Below are positions 8,590 to 16,098 of a stretch of DNA of 40,956 bases, piece by piece. Below the pieces are notes generated by a model. That model did no database searches. It worked only from the letters and a program-made list of their open reading frames with translations, and was not told the DNA's origin. The DNA comes from JAAUTS01 sp034440395 (GTDB lineage Bacteria > Verrucomicrobiota > Verrucomicrobiia > Methylacidiphilales > JAAUTS01). Made by a program: the position numbers and the translations under genes. The stretch's first letter is position 1. Each line of letters opens with the position of its first letter. Location: the NCBI GenBank assembly GCA_034440395.1, contig JAWXBW010000001.1:1-40956 (forward strand), given 5' to 3'.

Positions 8590-10437
8590 TTATTCTACGG
8601 TGACTGATTTAGCTAGGTTACGTGGTTTATCTACATCACGTCCTAGAGCCACAGCAGTGTGGTAGGAGAGGAGCTGAAGGGGAATGGTATTGAGGATGGG
8701 TTGGAGTAACTCAATAGTCTTAGGCACGATGATGACATCATCTACAATATGTTGAATACTACGATTATTTTCCGTAGTAACAGCAATAACTGGGCCGCAA
8801 CGCGCTTTAATTTCTTGGATGCTGTTCATGTTTTTCTCAAACAAACTATCCTTCGGGCAGATGAAAACGGAAGGGGTTTGTTTATCAATCAAGGCAATGA
8901 CGCCGTGTTTCAACTCCGAAGAGGGATAGCCCTCGGCGTGGATGTAAGTAATCTCTTTCATCTTAAGCGCACCTTCGAGGGCGATGGGGAAATTGGCCTG
9001 ACGTCCTAAGAATAACATGCTGCGAGCATTGGCATATTTATTAGCTACTTTACGAATTTCTTCAGTCGTATTTAGAATTTGACGGACTTGATCGGGAAGT
9101 TCTTGTAGGGCGGTGATCATCTCTTGGCCAGCAGCGGCAGACATGAAACGCATGCGTCCGAGTAACAGCGCAAGGAGGGAAAAAACAGTCACCTGCGAGA
9201 TAAAGGATTTCGTAGCCGCTACACCAATTTCCGGTCCTGCGTGCATGTAAACCCCGCCGTCGGATTCTCGTGCAATGGTGCTGCCAACGTTGTTGCAGAT
9301 GCCGAGAACCTTAAAGCCCTTGCGTCGCCCCTCCCGTAGGGCTCCCAAGGTGTCGGCTGTTTCTCCAGATTGGCTGACCGTCAAAATGAGTGTCTTGCGA
9401 TCTAGGGGCGAGTTACGGTAACGGAACTCACTAGCATAATCCACCTCAACAGGAATATGAGCCACGCTCTCGATCATGTGTTCACCTACCATGCCAGCGT
9501 GCATAGCGGTGCCGCAGGCGAGAATAACGATGCGGTTGATATCACGTAATTCTTCGCCACTAAGGTTGAGACCACCCAATCGAGCCGAAGCTTCTTCTTT
9601 ACTCAGGCGACCGCGCATAGCGTTTTCGATGGCGGTTGGTTGTTCGAAGATTTCCTTCAACATGAAGTGGGGATAGTCTCCCTTTTCTGCCGCTTCAGGG
9701 GAAAGGTCTAGTTCTTTTATCTCGAAAGAAGATTCTTCCGTACCGAGAGTTTCGATGGAAAACCGTCCAGGCCTCAGCGTAACAATGTCATAGTCTTTAA
9801 GGTAAACAACTTTTTGCGTATAAGGTAATAGAGCTGTGTGATCACTGGAGAGAAATTGTTCGTTCTCGCCCACGCCTAAGACCAGAGGGCTGCCGCGGCG
9901 TGCGCCCACGACGAATTGGGGATGGTCTTCGTGGATGACGGCAATGCCATAAGTTCCTTCGACTAGGCCTAAGGCCGAGCGCACGGCTTGAAGGAGGCGA
10001 TCCTCGCCTGAAAGCGTGGACTTGTCATAGTGTATTCCAATGAGGTGAGCAAACACTTCTGTGTCCGTTGCAGAGTGGAAGATATGCCCTTGAGCCAACA
10101 TTTCATCTTTTAAGATTTGGTAATTTTCTACGACGCCATTATGGACTAAGCCGATTTTTCCTGATTGATCGAGGTGAGGGTGCGCATTCGCATCGTTAGG
10201 TTCACCGTGGGTAGCCCAACGTGTGTGACAGATACCCGTGTTACCTTGGCTAGGGTTTTTTAAAACAAGCTGAGCCAGCTCATTGATGCGGCCTGCTTTT
10301 TTGCGTACGATCAAGCCTTCACCATTGACCGTGGCCATGCCGGCGGAGTCATATCCACGGTATTCCAAACGACCCAAAGCATCTAAGAGAATAGGTTGGG
10401 CATCTCTCTGACCCGTATAAGCAACGATTCCACACAT
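8590..10437 (-). CDS. glmS: Glutamine-fructose-6-phosphate aminotransferase (isomerizing)
   Basis: A 615-aa cytosolic enzyme making glucosamine-6-phosphate from fructose-6-phosphate and glutamine, the entry to peptidoglycan and LPS amino sugars. It starts MCGIVAYTG, with Cys2 as glutaminase nucleophile after Met removal. The glutaminase domain covers about residues 2-220; two SIS sugar-isomerase domains follow (TVSQSGETADT in the first), and it ends 'DKPRNLAKSVTVE' with the conserved lysine. Length is standard. It diverges from glgC across 70 bp. I see no room for, or sign of, a glmS ribozyme in the short AT-rich leader. Confidence 0.97.
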   Translation of the reverse strand: MCGIVAYTGQRDAQPILLDALGRLEYRGYDSAGMATVNGEGLIVRKKAGRINELAQLVLKNPSQGNTGICHTRWATHGEPNDANAHPHLDQSGKIGLVHNGVVENYQILKDEMLAQGHIFHSATDTEVFAHLIGIHYDKSTLSGEDRLLQAVRSALGLVEGTYGIAVIHEDHPQFVVGARRGSPLVLGVGENEQFLSSDHTALLPYTQKVVYLKDYDIVTLRPGRFSIETLGTEESSFEIKELDLSPEAAEKGDYPHFMLKEIFEQPTAIENAMRGRLSKEEASARLGGLNLSGEELRDINRIVILACGTAMHAGMVGEHMIESVAHIPVEVDYASEFRYRNSPLDRKTLILTVSQSGETADTLGALREGRRKGFKVLGICNNVGSTIARESDGGVYMHAGPEIGVAATKSFISQVTVFSLLALLLGRMRFMSAAAGQEMITALQELPDQVRQILNTTEEIRKVANKYANARSMLFLGRQANFPIALEGALKMKEITYIHAEGYPSSELKHGVIALIDKQTPSVFICPKDSLFEKNMNSIQEIKARCGPVIAVTTENNRSIQHIVDDVIIVPKTIELLQPILNTIPLQLLSYHTAVALGRDVDKPRNLAKSVTVE

Positions 10438-10507
10438 AATAAAAATTGAATTAGAAACGTCTTGTTTACCCTTTGTCTTTCGTTAAGGTCAATGGAAACC
10501 TTTTATT

Positions 10508-11812
10508 ATGTCATCTAGCTATCCAGATCTTAGTCGTGTTTTAGGAGTTATTTTAGGCGGCGGGGCAGGCACACGCTTATTTCCTCTAACGGGAGAACGC
10601 GCTAAGCCTGCGGTTCCTCTGGCGGGGAAATACCGCCTCGTGGACATCCCGATTAGCCTCTGCATTAACTCAGGGATCAAGCGCATATTCCTTCTTACGC
10701 AATACCTTAGCTCTTCCCTACACCGACACGTCCAACAAAGTTATCGGTTCGATGACTATCAACCTCGCGGCTTTATCGAAATCATGGCCGCTACGCAGAA
10801 AGGCGACAGTAGCGGCTGGTATCAAGGGACTGCGGATGCCGTGCGTCAAAACATGATGCACTTCCGCACCCATGATTACGACCTCGTCCTTATCCTTTCC
10901 GGTGACCAGCTCTACCGCATGGATTTTCGTGAAATCATCCAGCAACATATCAAATCAGGCGCCGAAGTAACCGTTGCCACCATTCCCGTTTCGCGCGAAC
11001 CAGCTCGAAGCTTCGGCATCATGCAAATTGATGCGAATAAAGAAATCGTTCGCTTTGTAGAAAAACCCAAACAAGACGATGCTCTCGACACCCTTAAAAT
11101 GGGTGGCGATGCACTAAATGAAATAGGCCGCGATAGACACGATGACCTCTTCTTAGCCTCCATGGGTATCTACGTCTTCAATCGTGAAGCCATGAACGAA
11201 GCCTTGGCGGATCCTCTTAAACAAGACTTCGGCAAGGACATCATTCCGCAGATGATTGGTAAGAAAAAACTTTTCTCTTATGTATATCAAGGTTATTGGG
11301 AAGATATCGGAACGATCCGCGCTTTCTATGACGCTAACCTTGATCTAACCGAGCCTTTGCCTAAGTTCGACTTCTTTGAGTCAGGCTCTCCGATTTACAC
11401 CCGTGGACGTTTCTTACCATCCTCGAAAATCAACGAGGCCAGAATATCTAAATCCATCGTCTCAGACGGTTGTATACTCACGCGGGCTGACATCCACCAC
11501 TCCATCATCGGCATTCGCAGCCGCTTAGATGAAGGCGTTCAAGTTCGTGATTCCATTATCATGGGCGCTGACTATTACGAAAGCGTTAAAAGCCTTGAAG
11601 AGAACGCTCGTATCGGTCGTCCTGCTATGGGGATTGGGGCTAACACCATCATCGAAGGAGCAATAGTTGATAAAAATACCCGCATCGGCAAAAATGTCGT
11701 CATTAAAGCAGAGGGTAAAACAGGGAGTATCGACCACCCTTTTTATCATTACCGTGATGGCATCGTCATTATCCCGAAGGACCGTGTGATTCCTGACGGA
11801 ACAGTGATCTAA
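10508..11812 (+). CDS. glgC: Glucose-1-phosphate adenylyltransferase
   Basis: A 434-aa ADP-glucose pyrophosphorylase, the committed step of bacterial glycogen synthesis. Its N-terminal nucleotidyltransferase domain has 'LGGGAGTRLFPLT' (about residues 16-28) and 'RAKPAVPLAGKYRLVDIP'. The active-site 'QGTADAVRQN' and sugar-binding 'FVEKP' segments follow. The C-terminal third is a left-handed beta-helix with hexapeptide-type repeats ending 'IPKDRVIPDGTVI'. The length suits the allosteric plant/bacterial type. It is divergent from glmS, and a tRNA gene begins 7 nt after its stop. No Shine-Dalgarno sequence precedes the ATG. Confidence 0.97.
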   Translation: MSSSYPDLSRVLGVILGGGAGTRLFPLTGERAKPAVPLAGKYRLVDIPISLCINSGIKRIFLLTQYLSSSLHRHVQQSYRFDDYQPRGFIEIMAATQKGDSSGWYQGTADAVRQNMMHFRTHDYDLVLILSGDQLYRMDFREIIQQHIKSGAEVTVATIPVSREPARSFGIMQIDANKEIVRFVEKPKQDDALDTLKMGGDALNEIGRDRHDDLFLASMGIYVFNREAMNEALADPLKQDFGKDIIPQMIGKKKLFSYVYQGYWEDIGTIRAFYDANLDLTEPLPKFDFFESGSPIYTRGRFLPSSKINEARISKSIVSDGCILTRADIHHSIIGIRSRLDEGVQVRDSIIMGADYYESVKSLEENARIGRPAMGIGANTIIEGAIVDKNTRIGKNVVIKAEGKTGSIDHPFYHYRDGIVIIPKDRVIPDGTVI

Positions 11813-11819
11813 GATTTTT

Positions 11820-11890
11820 GCGCCCGTGATTTAATGGTAGAATGCGAGCTTCCCAAGCTTGATGCGAGGGTTCGATTCCCTCTGGGCGCA
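11820..11890 (+). tRNA. tRNA-Gly (anticodon CCC)
   Basis: A 71-nt cloverleaf read by eye. The acceptor stem GCGCCCG pairs with TGGGCGC (one G-T) and has discriminator A. The anticodon stem CGAGC/GCTTG (11845-11849, 11857-11861) encloses the loop TTCCCAA with anticodon CCC at 11852-11854, reading GGG glycine codons. The T arm is GAGGG-TTCGATT-CCCTC. The D-loop contains TAATGGTAGAA, as in other bacterial tRNA-Gly of the TCC/CCC type. The 3' CCA is not encoded. The gene is so close to glgC that it may be processed from the glgC transcript. Confidence 0.93.
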
Positions 11891-11943
11891 TAATTCCAAC
11901 TTAGTGTTTATTGTATAGATTTATAAGTTAAGAACTTCGAACT

Positions 11944-13446
11944 ATGAAACGACTTATCGGCGTCTTTTTTTTATTAGTTATTATTTGCGCCGCCATTTTT
12001 GGTCTAGCCTCTCTTGATACTAATGACTTAGCCAAGGCAAAACAAGCCGCTGCTAAAGTGAGTTCTGGAAACCTTATTCCACCTGCGCCGTCGCAGCTTT
12101 TACTCGGCACCAGCATTGATCCGCAGAAAATGGCTAGCCGTCGTCTGGAGGATATAGCCGTCAACACCGTTCCTAGCTTAGTCCATATCCGTTCCCTAGT
12201 AGGCTCCTATAAACTGATTCAAAACGTTGAAAAAATCAGCGATTTTTATAGCTCCTTGGGTATTGATTTAGAACATCAAGGAACTGGCATTTTTCTAAAT
12301 GATCAGGGACTTATTCTAACACCTTTGCATACGGTCTTGGCAGCATCAGCTATTCAGGTCAGGACTTGGGATGGGAAAATGTTAATGGCTGACATTGTCT
12401 CGGCTGATGTGGGAACAGATCTAGCCATTTTAAAAATCCCGCTTTCCGGTACTCGCCCGATTAAGTGGGGCGATAGCTCATCCCTCTCGTTGGGTGAACA
12501 ACTCGTTCTCATCGGTTCCGACACCACGGGCAGTGGACGTATTTCGCAGGGAATAGTGAGTTCTAAAGTGCGTAGTTTAGTTCTACCGGACGAAGGTTTT
12601 TATGGACAAATTTTCTCCGTAGATAGCCCATCCTCTACCATTCAATCGGGCTGGCCCGCACTTAATTTAAATGGCCAAGTGGTAGGCATCCTCGGCCAAG
12701 CCTCGACCCACCTTTACTTATCAGAGGATGAAAAAGTCGTTCTATCCTCTAATCAATTGCAAGAAATCACAGAAATTTTAGCGCAAGGTAAAACGATTGA
12801 ACGAGGTTACTTAGGATTACAACTTCAGCCCATTACCGCGGATCTCGCAACAGCCTTACGCTTAAGTTCCACCGATGGTGCTTTAGTTTCTGAAGTAATG
12901 GCTGGAAGTCCAGCGGAAGTGGCTGGACTCCTTGCGGGAGATATCATCAAAAAACTCGATCAACAAATGGTTAAACGTCACGAGCAAATTAGACTCATGA
13001 TCAGTGAATTAAGAATAGGAAAGGCCATAACTATGGAAATCGAGCGTAAAGGTCAGACCCAGTTCATGAGTGTCATACCTTTAGCCCATCCTTTACAATT
13101 TGCTGTAGAGCTTAATCAAGAGGCTCAGAAATTTTACACACTTGATGCCTCACAAAGATCGCCTTTAGATGGAGTTGAAGTTACTGAGTTTAAAGAAAAA
13201 GCCCTTTCTAAAATCAGAGCCACTGAGCTCAATCAATTCATGATCAATCGCATTGATTATCAACAAACACTCGCCTCCGCGCCCATTGAACCTGGGACAT
13301 TCCTACTGGAAATAGATGGAGAAAAGTTTTCGACATTACAGGAATTTACTGCTTTGCATCTGAAGACACAGGGTCGTAAAGTCGTCGTGCTACGTATCGA
13401 AAGCCGCGGCAAAAAAAGCTACGTAACGCTTAAGAATAATCTATAA
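11944..13446 (+). CDS. HtrA/DegP-like serine protease with PDZ domain, divergent active site
   Basis: A 500-aa envelope protein. Residues 4-22 form an N-terminal membrane anchor or signal. A trypsin-like domain covers about 70-280, with His129 in 'LTPLHTV', Asp159 in 'GTDLAILKI' and Ser235 in 'IQSGWPAL'. A PDZ domain at about 287-375 begins 'RGYLGLQLQPI', and a degenerate second PDZ lies near the C-terminus. The triad is present, but the usual GNSGGP around the serine reads IQSGWP, and TNxH reads TPLH, so the oxyanion hole may be altered. It could be a slow protease or a chaperone-like paralogue. The Gfo/Idh gene follows after 13 bp. Confidence 0.82.
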   Translation: MKRLIGVFFLLVIICAAIFGLASLDTNDLAKAKQAAAKVSSGNLIPPAPSQLLLGTSIDPQKMASRRLEDIAVNTVPSLVHIRSLVGSYKLIQNVEKISDFYSSLGIDLEHQGTGIFLNDQGLILTPLHTVLAASAIQVRTWDGKMLMADIVSADVGTDLAILKIPLSGTRPIKWGDSSSLSLGEQLVLIGSDTTGSGRISQGIVSSKVRSLVLPDEGFYGQIFSVDSPSSTIQSGWPALNLNGQVVGILGQASTHLYLSEDEKVVLSSNQLQEITEILAQGKTIERGYLGLQLQPITADLATALRLSSTDGALVSEVMAGSPAEVAGLLAGDIIKKLDQQMVKRHEQIRLMISELRIGKAITMEIERKGQTQFMSVIPLAHPLQFAVELNQEAQKFYTLDASQRSPLDGVEVTEFKEKALSKIRATELNQFMINRIDYQQTLASAPIEPGTFLLEIDGEKFSTLQEFTALHLKTQGRKVVVLRIESRGKKSYVTLKNNL

Positions 13447-13459
13447 AGAAAACTATATA

Positions 13460-14632
13460 ATGAAAAAACTTAACATTGGTTTAATTGGTTATAAATTTAT
13501 GGGACGCACCCATTCTAACGCATGGCGTCAATCTAAACATTTTTTTGATCTACCCTTAGAACCCGTCCTTCATACCATCTGCGGACGTAATCCAGAGGGC
13601 GTGAAGTCCGCTGCGCAACAATTAGGCTGGAACCATGCTGAAACCGATTGGCGCAAACTAATTAGTAATCCAGATATTGATGTCATCGACATCAGCACAG
13701 CTAACGATACTCATGCCGAGATCGCCTTAGCCGCTGCCCGAGCTGGTAAGGCAATTCTCTGCGAGAAGCCCTTAGCACTAACAGTCAAAGAAGCTAAGAC
13801 TATGCTAGACGCTGTAACTAAAGCCGGCGTCGTTAATATGATCTGTCATAACTATCGACGTATTCCCGCTATGGCTCTAGCAAAACGTATCATTGAGCGA
13901 GGGGATATCGGAAAAATTTATCACTATCGTGCTCGCTACTTACAAGATTGGATCGTTGACCCAAACTTCCCGCTTGTCTGGCGCTTGCAAGGTGATATTG
14001 CAGGAAGCGGTGCTAACGGAGACATTAATGCCCATATCATAGACTTAGGTCGTTTTCTAGTGGGAGAACTTCACGAAGTATGCGGGTTGATGGAAACCTT
14101 CATTAAGCAACGCCCCCTTGCCAGCACAGAGGCTGGATTGAGCGCAAAGGGGAAGGGGAGTGGGAAAGGGGAAACCGTTCGCATGGGCGAAGTGAGTGTG
14201 GACGACGCTGCACTCGTGATCGGGCGTTTCCAGAATGGAGCCCTCCTTAACCTTGAAGCAACCCGATTTGCTACAGGTCGTAAAAATGGTATTCAGATTG
14301 AAATCAACGGCTCAAAAGGATCACTTACTTTTGACTTTGAAGATATGAATCGTTTAAAGTTTTTCAACGGGTCTGACCCGAAAGACGTTCAGGGGTTCCG
14401 CGATATCATTGTCACAGAACCCTGTCATCCCTACACAGGTCAGTGGTGGCCTCCAGGTCACATCATTGGCTACGAACATACCTTCACTCATACCATCGTG
14501 GACTTTATCCACGCAGTTAAGAAGGGTAAATCCGTCCAGCCCACGTTTGAAGACGGCTATAAAAATCAGTGCGTGCTAGCAGCCATCGAACAATCAGCGA
14601 AGAAACGAGCGTGGGTTACCCTTAAAGCTTAA
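13460..14632 (+). CDS. Gfo/Idh/MocA-family oxidoreductase
   Basis: A 390-aa NAD(P)-dependent dehydrogenase of unknown, probably sugar or cyclitol, substrate. The N-terminal Rossmann fold starts 'LNIGLIGYKFMGRTHSNAW'; the conserved 'CEKPLALT' carries the catalytic-region lysine at about residue 99, and the C-terminal alpha/beta domain has 'GDINAHIIDLGRFLVG'. A Gly/Lys/Ser-rich insert at about residues 228-240 interrupts the substrate domain and is encoded by a run of G tracts (14149-14171). It probably shares a transcript with the protease gene upstream. The following 131 bp hold no gene or clear terminator. Confidence 0.9.
   Translation: MKKLNIGLIGYKFMGRTHSNAWRQSKHFFDLPLEPVLHTICGRNPEGVKSAAQQLGWNHAETDWRKLISNPDIDVIDISTANDTHAEIALAAARAGKAILCEKPLALTVKEAKTMLDAVTKAGVVNMICHNYRRIPAMALAKRIIERGDIGKIYHYRARYLQDWIVDPNFPLVWRLQGDIAGSGANGDINAHIIDLGRFLVGELHEVCGLMETFIKQRPLASTEAGLSAKGKGSGKGETVRMGEVSVDDAALVIGRFQNGALLNLEATRFATGRKNGIQIEINGSKGSLTFDFEDMNRLKFFNGSDPKDVQGFRDIIVTEPCHPYTGQWWPPGHIIGYEHTFTHTIVDFIHAVKKGKSVQPTFEDGYKNQCVLAAIEQSAKKRAWVTLKA
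14149..14171 (+). other. Potential G-quadruplex motif inside a coding region
   Basis: Four G tracts of 4, 4, 3 and 4 bases are separated by loops of 2, 3 and 3 bases on the coding strand, fitting the pattern G3+N1-7 repeated four times. The run encodes the Gly/Lys insert of the oxidoreductase. Whether it folds in RNA or DNA is unknown. Confidence 0.6.
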
Positions 14633-14763
14633 GGAGACCACTATACATTACTGTTTTCCTAAGCTCAGTGCCGTAGATGCAAACCTTTCTATTAAACTTC
14701 GCACAATACTAGTTATATCAAATCAATAGCAGATTTTTGGTTTACGGCCCTTGGGTATGAGAA

Positions 14764-15360
14764 TTAAGCGGTTCTCCGAAGAAACGCTGCGAGTTTCTTT
14801 AAAGCTTGGGAACGGTGACTAATTTGATGTTTTATCCCTGAGCCTAACTCAGCTAAAGATTCGTCAAAATTATCTGGGACAAATAATGGGTCGTAACCAA
14901 ACCCGGCTTGGCCGCGAGATTCCTGTAAAACATGGCCTCGTAAAACGCCATCAAACACGCCGAGTATCTCAGAACCTTGCGCTAAAGCTAAGGTGCATAC
15001 AAACTGCGCTCCACGCTGATCTCTAGGTAAGCCATCAAGCTTTTTTAATAATAGGGCATTGTTACGAGAATCATTAGAGGGTTCGCCAGCAAATCGAGCG
15101 GAATAAATGCCAGGGGCTCCATTTAGACTATCTACTTGCAAACCTGAATCATCCGCCAAGACATAACCTTGGAAAATTTCAGAGCAGGATAAAGCCTTCT
15201 TCCGTGCGTTAGCTTCGAAGGTATCTCCATCCTCAATAACTTGGGGTAAATGAGGCACGTCTTGCGCGGTTAAAACGTGCCATTCTGCTCCTAACATTTC
15301 CTGGAACTCCTGCGCTTTTCCTTGGTTATGGGTAGCTAGCAATATAGGGACGATGGACAT
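14764..15360 (-). CDS. rdgB: Non-canonical purine NTP pyrophosphatase (RdgB/HAM1)
   Basis: A 198-aa cytosolic house-cleaning enzyme hydrolysing dITP, ITP and XTP to the monophosphates. It begins 'ILLATHNQGKAQEFQEML' (substrate-binding T/S-x-N-x-x-K), has the metal-site segment 'LADDSGLQVDSLNGAPGIYSAR' at about residues 67-88, and ends with the typical 'ISHRSQALKKLAAFL'. Length is normal. It lies 29 bp downstream of the HpnG-like gene in the same direction and may share its transcript. Confidence 0.94.
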   Translation of the reverse strand: MSIVPILLATHNQGKAQEFQEMLGAEWHVLTAQDVPHLPQVIEDGDTFEANARKKALSCSEIFQGYVLADDSGLQVDSLNGAPGIYSARFAGEPSNDSRNNALLLKKLDGLPRDQRGAQFVCTLALAQGSEILGVFDGVLRGHVLQESRGQAGFGYDPLFVPDNFDESLAELGSGIKHQISHRSQALKKLAAFLRRTA

Positions 15361-15389
15361 CTAGGCGTAGCTTAGCTGTGTGGGTAAGT

Positions 15390-16088
15390 TTATTCAAACT
15401 CTTCCGCTACAGTGACTAAGAAGGTAGTTAGCTTTTTACGAATATCAGGCAGAGGCTCTAGAAAGGTTTTGAGCTCATTGATTCTTAAAGGATTAAATAA
15501 GAGGAAAAAAGCCATTCTAATCGGCGTCATTTTACCAGTAACTTTATCATAGCCCTTGGATAAAATATCCGTGGGAACATGCTCACTGGCGAGGTCACTA
15601 ATAACCCGGATACCCATAACTTCTGATCCATAAGTGAGTGCCACGGAATTAACGGCAGACATTTCCATATCGACCATCTGGCAACCTGTTTCTTCTGCTA
15701 GTTTTTTCTTAGCTGCGACAGTGGAAACGACTTGGTCAGTCGTATGGAGTCGTGCTATGTCGAATCCAGGGACTAGGCGAATATAATTAATAAGATCATT
15801 AGAACTGTAGGTGGCTGCGACGAGGATATCTCCACGTTGTAATTGGGTAGATAAGGCACCAGCAAAACCAGTCATGATGACTAGATGGGGAGCCTCTACT
15901 TTGAAGGCTTTGGTGACGGACTCCTTCGCCAATTTCGGACCCATGCCGCAGATGACTATATGGACGTCGCTATCTTTGAGCTTCCCGCGATAGCATTCTA
16001 CGCTGTCGATGTCTTTACGGATTTTATCTTTAAGCGAGGCTAAAAGATCTTCTGCTTCGTAGCGTGTTGGAATGACGAAAGTTAGCAT
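15390..16088 (-). CDS. hpnG: HpnG-like hopanoid-associated nucleoside phosphorylase/nucleosidase
   Basis: A 232-aa member of the purine nucleoside phosphorylase/MTA-SAH nucleosidase family. It opens 'FVIPTRYEAEDLL' and has 'CGMGPKLAKESV', 'TGFAGALSTQLQRGDILVA' and a modified family signature 'VDMEMSAVNSVA' with the substrate-contacting Glu. It lies only 10 bp downstream of squalene-hopene cyclase. Hopanoid-linked members (HpnG) remove adenine from adenosylhopane to give ribosylhopane on the way to bacteriohopanepolyols. That role rests on the neighbourhood and fold; a generic MTA/SAH nucleosidase is the alternative. The radical SAM partner HpnH is not in the window. Confidence 0.75.
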   Translation of the reverse strand: MLTFVIPTRYEAEDLLASLKDKIRKDIDSVECYRGKLKDSDVHIVICGMGPKLAKESVTKAFKVEAPHLVIMTGFAGALSTQLQRGDILVAATYSSNDLINYIRLVPGFDIARLHTTDQVVSTVAAKKKLAEETGCQMVDMEMSAVNSVALTYGSEVMGIRVISDLASEHVPTDILSKGYDKVTGKMTPIRMAFFLLFNPLRINELKTFLEPLPDIRKKLTTFLVTVAEEFE

Positions 16089-16098
16089 AAAAATTAAA

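Noticed and set aside
10438..10507. glmS ribozyme or riboswitch upstream of glmS
   Set aside because: Only 70 bp separate glmS from glgC, the leader is AT-rich, and no ribozyme core is seen.
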